The notes under the pieces: generated by a model
Told to the model about the DNA's origin: nothing
The model's input: the letters and a program-made list of their open reading frames with translations, nothing else
Databases searched by the model: none
Origin: UBA3937 sp050951585
GTDB taxonomy: Bacteria; Bacillota; Peptococcia; DRI-13; DTU073
Assembly: GCA_050951585.1 (NCBI GenBank)
Contig: JBMNJI010000006.1
Coordinates: 496,001-560,000, forward strand
Reading direction: 5' to 3'
DNA length: 64,000 bases
In this document: one piece after another, positions 59,510 to 64,000 of the stretch
Layout: every line of letters begins with the position of its first letter
Numbering within the stretch: the stretch's first letter is position 1
Translations under genes and position numbers: made by a program

Positions 59510-60889
59510 TTATTCTTCCTTATCGGCCGGATTCCTCCTGCTCCGGCGCCCACGCCACACGGCGATGACAATTAACCCCAATAAGGTCAGAATAACCAGA
59601 TAAGGTATCGCGGCACTGATGAAGACCAGGAGATTGCCTGTGCCTACCAGGATATTGTTAATTGCTTCGATAAACGCTGCTTTGGCCCGCTGTCTGACTC
59701 CCTTCAGGCCACCGGCCGTAACCTGCTGAGTGGAAACTGCCGCTTGCTCAAGCGATATGGAAATCGTGGAGAAACTGGTTTGATTATTAAGATAGCGCAA
59801 CCTTCCCTCGGTAGTCTCCAGTTGAGACCGGGTATTGGCCAATTCGTTCTCCACCGCTAAAATTTCATTCAAACTACCTGATTTGGTGAGAATATCCAAC
59901 AATCTTTCTTCTTTGACCCGTAAGGCATTTAACCGTCCTGTAACGTCAATATATTCCTCGGTAACATCCTGGGAGTCAATTTCCTTACGCTTCATTTCCC
60001 CTATAGGTTCCAAGCCCGCCAGAAAGCTGTCAAAACCAGACTGGGGAATTCTTACCTGCATAGAACCGCGTTTGGTCCCCAGTTTATCGGTCGTATACTC
60101 CGTTTCGTAAGCAACATAGCCGTTAAGCGTAACGACCTTGGCTCTGATTTCTTCTACCGCCTGCTCATAATCATCCACCGTTAAGCTGAGATTGGCATTT
60201 TTGATGATTTTCCGGTCAAGAATTTCCGTTTCCACTTGTTTGGATGTTTGAACAGGGTCGGTTGGTTCGGGAGGAGCAACAGGATCTGTCGTATTCATGA
60301 TCTTCATTTGACGCGATTCCCCGGCGCCCACCGCCTGATTCTCGGCCATGTAATCATATCCTGCCTCTGCCATATCCATTTCCGGACCCATGCTGGCAGC
60401 GTCAAAAAAGCTCTTAGACCGGGCAGTACCGGCAGTACTGTTGTAGCTGAAGCCTCCGTCCGCCGGTGCGGCCATATCCATGGCAATTTGGTTCGTCCCC
60501 TTAAAACCGGGAATATTGTTTAAAAATACCGGTGAAACAAGAAGAAGTAAAACCAGGGCAACCGCCACCGGAACCAGCCCGGAATAACGTTTCGCGCCAA
60601 AAAGATTTTGCAGAAAACCCCTGAAAATACCTTTTTTCATTTGAGGCACCTCTTTCTTTTTCTCTCTCACCCCTTGCTCTAATTTAGCAAACAATTCCCG
60701 GTGAAATTCCAGGGGCGGAATCATCTCTTCGAGGGAGGAAAGCTGCTCAACTATCTTCTGCAGATCTTCCATTTCTTCCAGGCATGCCGTACATTTAGCC
60801 AGATGATCTGCTACACATTCCTTTTCATGTGCATCTAATTCATTGTCTAGATATGCCGAAAGTTTATCACGTACTTCTTGACAGTTCAT
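59510..60889 (-). CDS. Anti-sigma factor with zinc-finger N-terminus and DUF4349 sensor domain
   Basis: 459 residues from ATG 60889 (AGGAGG seven bases upstream). The N-terminal zf-HC2 motif is MNCQEV...HLAKCTAC (ZAS-type anti-sigma domain, residues 1-75). A membrane helix follows (LVPVAVALVLLLLVSPVFL, about 105-125). The outside part has the DUF4349 domain (about 225-420; ILDRKIIKNANLSLTVDDY, MQVRIPQSGFDSFLAGLEP) with a coiled coil (VENELANTRSQLETTEGRL), and a second helix near the C-terminus with a basic tail. It should sequester the sigma factor encoded upstream until an envelope signal is sensed. Confidence 0.87.
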   Translation of the reverse strand: MNCQEVRDKLSAYLDNELDAHEKECVADHLAKCTACLEEMEDLQKIVEQLSSLEEMIPPLEFHRELFAKLEQGVREKKKEVPQMKKGIFRGFLQNLFGAKRYSGLVPVAVALVLLLLVSPVFLNNIPGFKGTNQIAMDMAAPADGGFSYNSTAGTARSKSFFDAASMGPEMDMAEAGYDYMAENQAVGAGESRQMKIMNTTDPVAPPEPTDPVQTSKQVETEILDRKIIKNANLSLTVDDYEQAVEEIRAKVVTLNGYVAYETEYTTDKLGTKRGSMQVRIPQSGFDSFLAGLEPIGEMKRKEIDSQDVTEEYIDVTGRLNALRVKEERLLDILTKSGSLNEILAVENELANTRSQLETTEGRLRYLNNQTSFSTISISLEQAAVSTQQVTAGGLKGVRQRAKAAFIEAINNILVGTGNLLVFISAAIPYLVILTLLGLIVIAVWRGRRSRRNPADKEE

Positions 60890-60903
60890 TTCCATCCCTC
60901 CTT

Positions 60904-61521
60904 TCATATTGATAGACGCCTTCTTGGCGATTTTTGTTCCCGCTGGTTAATCTGTTCCTGCTGCGCTAAAATTTTCTCCTTTAAATAACTCCTCGCCCTG
61001 CTGATTCGTGATTTAACAGTCCCCAGGGAACATTCCAACTGTTCTGCAATCTCTTCATATGATTGTCCCTGTATATCTCTCAAAATTAACGCCATCCGGA
61101 ACTCCGGTGTTAAGGTATTAATCAGGTCCTGTAATTCATGCTGCAATTCTTGCCTTTCGTATAGTTCCGCCGGCCCCGGATTAGCCGTAGGAATCTGCTT
61201 TTTTATTTCCCAATCACCAATGTTTACTTCCTCATCCAACGATTCTACCGAAACCCGATATCGTTTTCTAAGCTCATCCCGGCACACATTAGTGGCAATT
61301 CGACAAAGCCAGGTGTAAAATGAAGAATCCCCACGAAAACCCTTGATGGATTGAAATGCTCTCAGAAAAGCTTCCTGAGCCAGATCATTGGCATCATGAT
61401 AATTGCCGAACATGCGATAAGCCAAAGTGTATATTTTCCGTTCATAACGGCAGACTAACTCGTCAAAAGCCTGCAAATCCCCGGTCTTACTCCTTGCCAC
61501 AAGCTCTTCATCCTTGTACAC
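60904..61521 (-). CDS. ECF RNA polymerase sigma factor (SigW-like)
   Basis: 205 residues from GTG 61521 (GGGAGG seven bases upstream); the longer TTG start is unlikely. Region 2 is FDELVCRYERKIYTLAYRMF with NDLAQEAFLRAFQSI; region 4 is LTPEFRMALILRDIQGQSYE followed by IAEQLECSLGTVKSRISRAR. The short linker and lack of extra C-terminal domain make it a group IV sigma. Its stop lies 15 bases before its anti-sigma partner. The gene probably has a sigma-A promoter rather than an obvious autoregulated one. Confidence 0.93.
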   Translation of the reverse strand: MYKDEELVARSKTGDLQAFDELVCRYERKIYTLAYRMFGNYHDANDLAQEAFLRAFQSIKGFRGDSSFYTWLCRIATNVCRDELRKRYRVSVESLDEEVNIGDWEIKKQIPTANPGPAELYERQELQHELQDLINTLTPEFRMALILRDIQGQSYEEIAEQLECSLGTVKSRISRARSYLKEKILAQQEQINQREQKSPRRRLSI

Positions 61522-61667
61522 GGCATTGCCTCCCTTCTTAAGTACCAGATCTTCCAAAGTATCTGCTCTTCTAAAGTTCTCTTCTCTTCCAATCAGATAT
61601 CCAATTTAATCTTTACGCTAATCTTAATACTTATCATATCTATCATTTTTTTCTATCAATTAATTTT

Positions 61668-61695
61668 ATCATATTACGGATTATTTTGCTGTAAA
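61668..61695 (-). promoter_or_regulatory. Promoter of the sigma/anti-sigma operon
   Basis: Minus strand TTTACA (61690-61695) and TATGAT (61668-61673), 16 bases apart, about 145 bases before the sigma start. Confidence 0.5.
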
Positions 61696-61830
61696 GGTTA
61701 TCTGCCTGGTAAGGATATCTTACAAAAAAAAGGGGAAAATACCGTTAGAAAGGAGGCTGGTAGGCAAAAGGAAATAATCACTCATTCGTCCAAAGCGATA
61801 CAGATAAACAAACAAGGAGGTCTATTCGTA

Positions 61831-62214
61831 ATGACTGATAATCAAAACACCAAAAACTACAGTAAAAATTACCAGCAAAAGGCTAATCAGAACCAGCAAA
61901 AAGCCAATCAATTCCAGCAGGAAGCGGCGGAAGAGCTGACCAAAGCGAACAGGAATTTACAAAAATCCTATGTGACTCAACCACTGGGGCAGAACAATTA
62001 TGCCCAAAACAATTATGCCAATAATTATGCGCAGAATAATAATGCCGGATTCAATAACAATCAATACCAGCAGGAAGCAGCAGATGAATTTCTAAATAAC
62101 AACAATTTACCGCAACAAAACCGTTCGGGGTATATTGTACCGGACCTCAACGAAGCATCTGCTAATAAAAATAACAAAGCCAATAAAAATAAGAATCAGC
62201 AACAAAATCCATAA
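61831..62214 (+). CDS. Asn/Gln-rich small protein, possibly gamma-type SASP-like
   Basis: 127 residues from ATG 61831 (AAGGAGG upstream). More than half of the residues are Asn, Gln, Ala and Lys, with no Cys or Trp. Two QxQQEAAxE motifs (FQQEAAEELTKAN and YQQEAADEFLNNN) are embedded in Asn/Gln repeats, and the middle has three NNYAQ/NNYAN units. Composition and the paired motif recall gamma-type small acid-soluble spore proteins (SspE), which are Asn/Gln storage proteins in spores, but homology is not established. Confidence 0.6.
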   Translation: MTDNQNTKNYSKNYQQKANQNQQKANQFQQEAAEELTKANRNLQKSYVTQPLGQNNYAQNNYANNYAQNNNAGFNNNQYQQEAADEFLNNNNLPQQNRSGYIVPDLNEASANKNNKANKNKNQQQNP

Positions 62215-62343
62215 TATAAGACCTGGCATGATTATGACCAGAAGGAGAGAAAGGCACAACCGCTTTCTCTCCTCTTCATTATCCTCTTTCCAGAGAATGT
62301 TGTGGAACTTTTTTGATGCTTGCGTATCTTGAGCTTTTCGTTG

Positions 62344-62372
62344 TTGACAGCATGCCATATCTTTGATAGAAT
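62344..62372 (+). promoter_or_regulatory. Promoter for tRNA-Leu(CAA)
   Basis: TTGACA (62344-62349) and TAGAAT (62367-62372), 17 bases apart, 20 bases before the tRNA. Confidence 0.8.
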
Positions 62373-62392
62373 AATTTTTGCATTCGAAATTA

Positions 62393-62479
62393 GCCGCGGT
62401 GGCGGAATTGGCAGACGCAGTAGACTCAAAATCTACCGCTCGCGAGGGCGTGGGGGTTCAAGTCCCTTCCGCGGCACCA
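62393..62479 (+). tRNA. tRNA-Leu (anticodon CAA)
   Basis: 87 bases with encoded CCA. Acceptor GCCGCGG pairs with CCGCGGC; anticodon stem GTAGA/TCTAC encloses CTCAAAA, giving CAA; the long variable arm CGCTCGCGAGGGCG is of Leu type. Confidence 0.95.
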
Positions 62480-62489
62480 AGAAATTAAT

Positions 62490-62531
62490 AGCTCTCAAAG
62501 TCGCTTTTCAGGCGGATTTGAGAGCTTTTTG
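62490..62531 (+). terminator. Terminator after tRNA-Leu(CAA)
   Basis: AGCTCTCAAA and TTTGAGAGCT form a 10-bp stem with a structured 17-base interior, followed by TTTTTG. Confidence 0.85.
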
Positions 62532-62660
62532 TTTTGCCTGTATGCCTCTATATTAAATTAAGACCGATTGGAGGGCTTTTTTCCCGGAGCTTGTAACACA
62601 TTTTGCACTTGCCGCATATCTTGTACTATCACCAAGAAAACACAATAAAGGAGGCAATTA

Positions 62661-63554
62661 ATGATGTCTTGGGCTTACAATTTCAGTTGTTTAAAAAACA
62701 ATGCCGCTAAACACGACGCTAAACCGGATTGTAAAGTGAATTCCATATTTGATGGCAAAAAAGGATTCCCTGCCCCGATTGATGCCAAACCCAGAATCGC
62801 CAACGCCAAATGTGTTAATGTCACCGCAAATAATTTAGCTGATTGTGTTAATGAGCCTGTTCCCATCGATGCCTTGCTTACCGGCGCTGTGGTCAAAGTA
62901 CCCATCGTCCTGGCCGAATTAAATCTGCAAATCAATGTTGATGCCATTATCGACTTACCGGAACCGGCACTGGAAATAAAAGAAGTAGGTAAAAACTTAA
63001 AAATTACCCAATGCCTGCTGTTACAAGATACCAATATGCTCTTTATCAAAGGCTTTGTGCGCAAGAACATTGATTATTCCACCAGAGGCCACTGTTTCAA
63101 CAAAGAAGGTGTCTGCGGCGATATTCGCCATTGCACCGTTGATGTGCCGATTAATTGCACTACTCCGGTACTCTTTAACGGCATCGAACCTCTTCAGCCG
63201 ATCAGCAGCACCTCCGAAGAATTCTCCTACTTCCGGTCTAATCCCATTTCCGGGCCGGAATTCTCGGAAAAATCCAAGCTTCTCTCCAGTGATATCACCG
63301 AATTTAACCAAATCAGCACGGAATACTTTAACGAACTGCCCTTCTGTGAACTGATTTCCAGCCGCATCATCGAATTCAATGAATATCTCAATCCAACCGC
63401 CCCTCATGCCATCGTTCTCCCCTTTGAAGAAAAAGAATTCTGCAGCATCGAAGAAAAAATGGTGATCTTCTTAACAGTAAAGGTGCTCCAAAATCGTCAG
63501 CTTGCTGTTCCTCCTTTAGCCGGAGGCTTTAAATGCGATCAGCAACCACAATAG
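62661..63554 (+). CDS. Probable spore-surface protein (CsxC/SPOCS-like)
   Basis: 297 residues from ATG 62661 (AAGGAGG six bases upstream). The central part VPIVLAELNLQINVDAIIDL, then PEPALEIKEVGKNLKITQC, LFIKGFVRKNIDYST and CTVDVPINCTTPVLF follow the pattern of the SPOCS-type/CsxC exosporium-related proteins of Clostridia (a beta domain beginning VPVVLAE and a KGFVRKNI strand). Eleven or so Cys are spread over the chain. No signal peptide, in line with a mother-cell-made spore layer protein. Assignment is from memory of this family pattern. Confidence 0.6.
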   Translation: MMSWAYNFSCLKNNAAKHDAKPDCKVNSIFDGKKGFPAPIDAKPRIANAKCVNVTANNLADCVNEPVPIDALLTGAVVKVPIVLAELNLQINVDAIIDLPEPALEIKEVGKNLKITQCLLLQDTNMLFIKGFVRKNIDYSTRGHCFNKEGVCGDIRHCTVDVPINCTTPVLFNGIEPLQPISSTSEEFSYFRSNPISGPEFSEKSKLLSSDITEFNQISTEYFNELPFCELISSRIIEFNEYLNPTAPHAIVLPFEEKEFCSIEEKMVIFLTVKVLQNRQLAVPPLAGGFKCDQQPQ

Positions 63555-63585
63555 CACACGCATGGCAGGAATAGCGCGCGCATAG

Positions 63586-63622
63586 CAGGAGCCGGAAGTT
63601 AATCCTTCCGGCTCCCTTTTTG
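63586..63622 (+). terminator. Terminator between the spore-surface gene and the HerA-like gene
   Basis: GGAGCCGGAAG and CTTCCGGCTCC (63588-63598, 63605-63615) form an 11-bp GC-rich stem, followed by CTTTTT. It serves the plus-strand gene and, with an A run missing on the other side, less well the minus-strand one. Confidence 0.85.
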
Positions 63623-63635
63623 GGCTATCTTGCCC

Positions 63636-64000
63636 TCATTTTTTTAACAATCCCAGAAAACCTCTCGCCAACGCCCGCCCGATTTGTGTCCCGATTGAAG
63701 TCATCGCTGATTTGGCTAGTTTTTCAAGGGGTGTATCGGAGTTCCGTCTGCGACGACTACTCCCGCTGTCTGCGCCACTGCTGCTCCTCTTTTTACTGCT
63801 TTTACTCCCGCCACTACCTTTTTTATTACTTTCCCCATCATCCGGGCCGGCCGCCTCTTCCACCCGACTTAACATCTCATAGGCCGAAACCCGGTCAATC
63901 TGTTTGTCATATACAGCCCGCAGCGGAGATTGTTGAATCAGGTTGTTGCGCTCCTGAATAAGCAGCGGACCGATTTGACTACGCGGAGGAAGAATAAACG
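63636..64000 (-). CDS. HerA-like helicase (DUF853), C-terminal end, runs off the window
   Basis: The frame is open from the window edge. The upstream part reads LPPRSQIGPLLIQERNNLIQ, SPLRAVYDKQIDRVSAYEML, matching the end of the DUF853/HerA-like ATPase domain (PP.S..GP....R..II..S.L...YD..IDR.SAYE.L). A Ser/Gly/Lys-rich linker (KKGSGGSKSSKKRSSSGADS) leads to LEKLAKSAMTSIGTQIGRAL and ARGFLGLLKK, the typical C-terminal helix. These are hexameric FtsK/HerA-type ATPases of unknown role in bacteria. Confidence 0.85.
   Translation of the reverse strand, partial: FILPPRSQIGPLLIQERNNLIQQSPLRAVYDKQIDRVSAYEMLSRVEEAAGPDDGESNKKGSGGSKSSKKRSSSGADSGSSRRRRNSDTPLEKLAKSAMTSIGTQIGRALARGFLGLLKK

Overview
The window looks like a piece of chromosome from an anaerobic, endospore-forming member of the Bacillota, probably in the Clostridia/Peptococcia neighbourhood (Pelotomaculum/Desulfotomaculum-like). 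The evidence is: Gram-positive style strong ribosome binding sites; sporulation genes (Spo0B, a SpoIVFA-like protein, a YhcN/YlaJ lipoprotein, DUF1657, a YqhV-like protein, a probable spore-surface CsxC/SPOCS-type protein); the Firmicutes L27 N-terminal extension together with the Prp protease that removes it; and anaerobic metabolism (pyruvate:ferredoxin oxidoreductase, ATP-type PEP carboxykinase, a minimal SufBC pair, a short MetH with a separate activation protein). The identification is inference from gene content only.

Layout. 0-3.5 kb: end of an MFS transporter, small membrane or spore-related proteins and a DUF457-type membrane hydrolase. 3.8-6.8 kb: a frameshifted secreted RCC1-repeat gene and a copper-amine-oxidase-N-domain protein. 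6.8-21 kb (minus strand): the conserved cluster spoIVFA - [spoIVFB expected] - TIGR03960 radical SAM - TIGR03936 - rng - (aspartokinase) - rplU - prp - rpmA - spo0B - obg. The slot where spoIVFB normally lies instead holds a complete ISLre2 element with a 9-bp target duplication, and an IS1182-type transposase fragment fused in frame to an RCC1 beta-propeller protein. 21-32 kb: an internally duplicated membrane protein, metH with its activation protein, DUF1540, glnA, a 7TM histidine kinase, a P-loop ATPase, pckA and tRNA-Leu(GAG). 32.4-36.4 kb: two secreted right-handed beta-helix paralogues with Asn/Ser-rich tails, one frameshifted. 36.7-43 kb: nifJ, the SufB/SufC pair with a divergent ArsR-type regulator, and a ZIP transporter. 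43.5-48.5 kb: sporulation lipoprotein, thymidylate kinase, and an HtrA protease behind a CssRS-like two-component system. 48.6-59.3 kb: nicotinate phosphoribosyltransferase, lytic transglycosylase, coaE, fpg and polA, with a 4.4-kb accessory block inserted between coaE and fpg. 59.5-61.6 kb: an ECF sigma factor and its anti-sigma/DUF4349 partner. 61.8-64 kb: an Asn/Gln-rich protein, tRNA-Leu(CAA), a probable spore-surface protein and the end of a HerA-like helicase.

The most novel item is the block at 51.0-55.4 kb. It holds three paralogous metalloprotease-like domains (HExxH followed by EE...ENxxR, resembling the NleD/M91 effector type, then a DxNxDGxPDG calcium-loop-like tail). Two of them carry signal peptides and long, recently expanded LSGIK-type repeat stalks. 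The two stalked genes have nearly identical promoters, and the third domain continues in frame beyond the stop codon of its neighbour. No function can be assigned with confidence; a secreted or surface protease/effector family is the working hypothesis.
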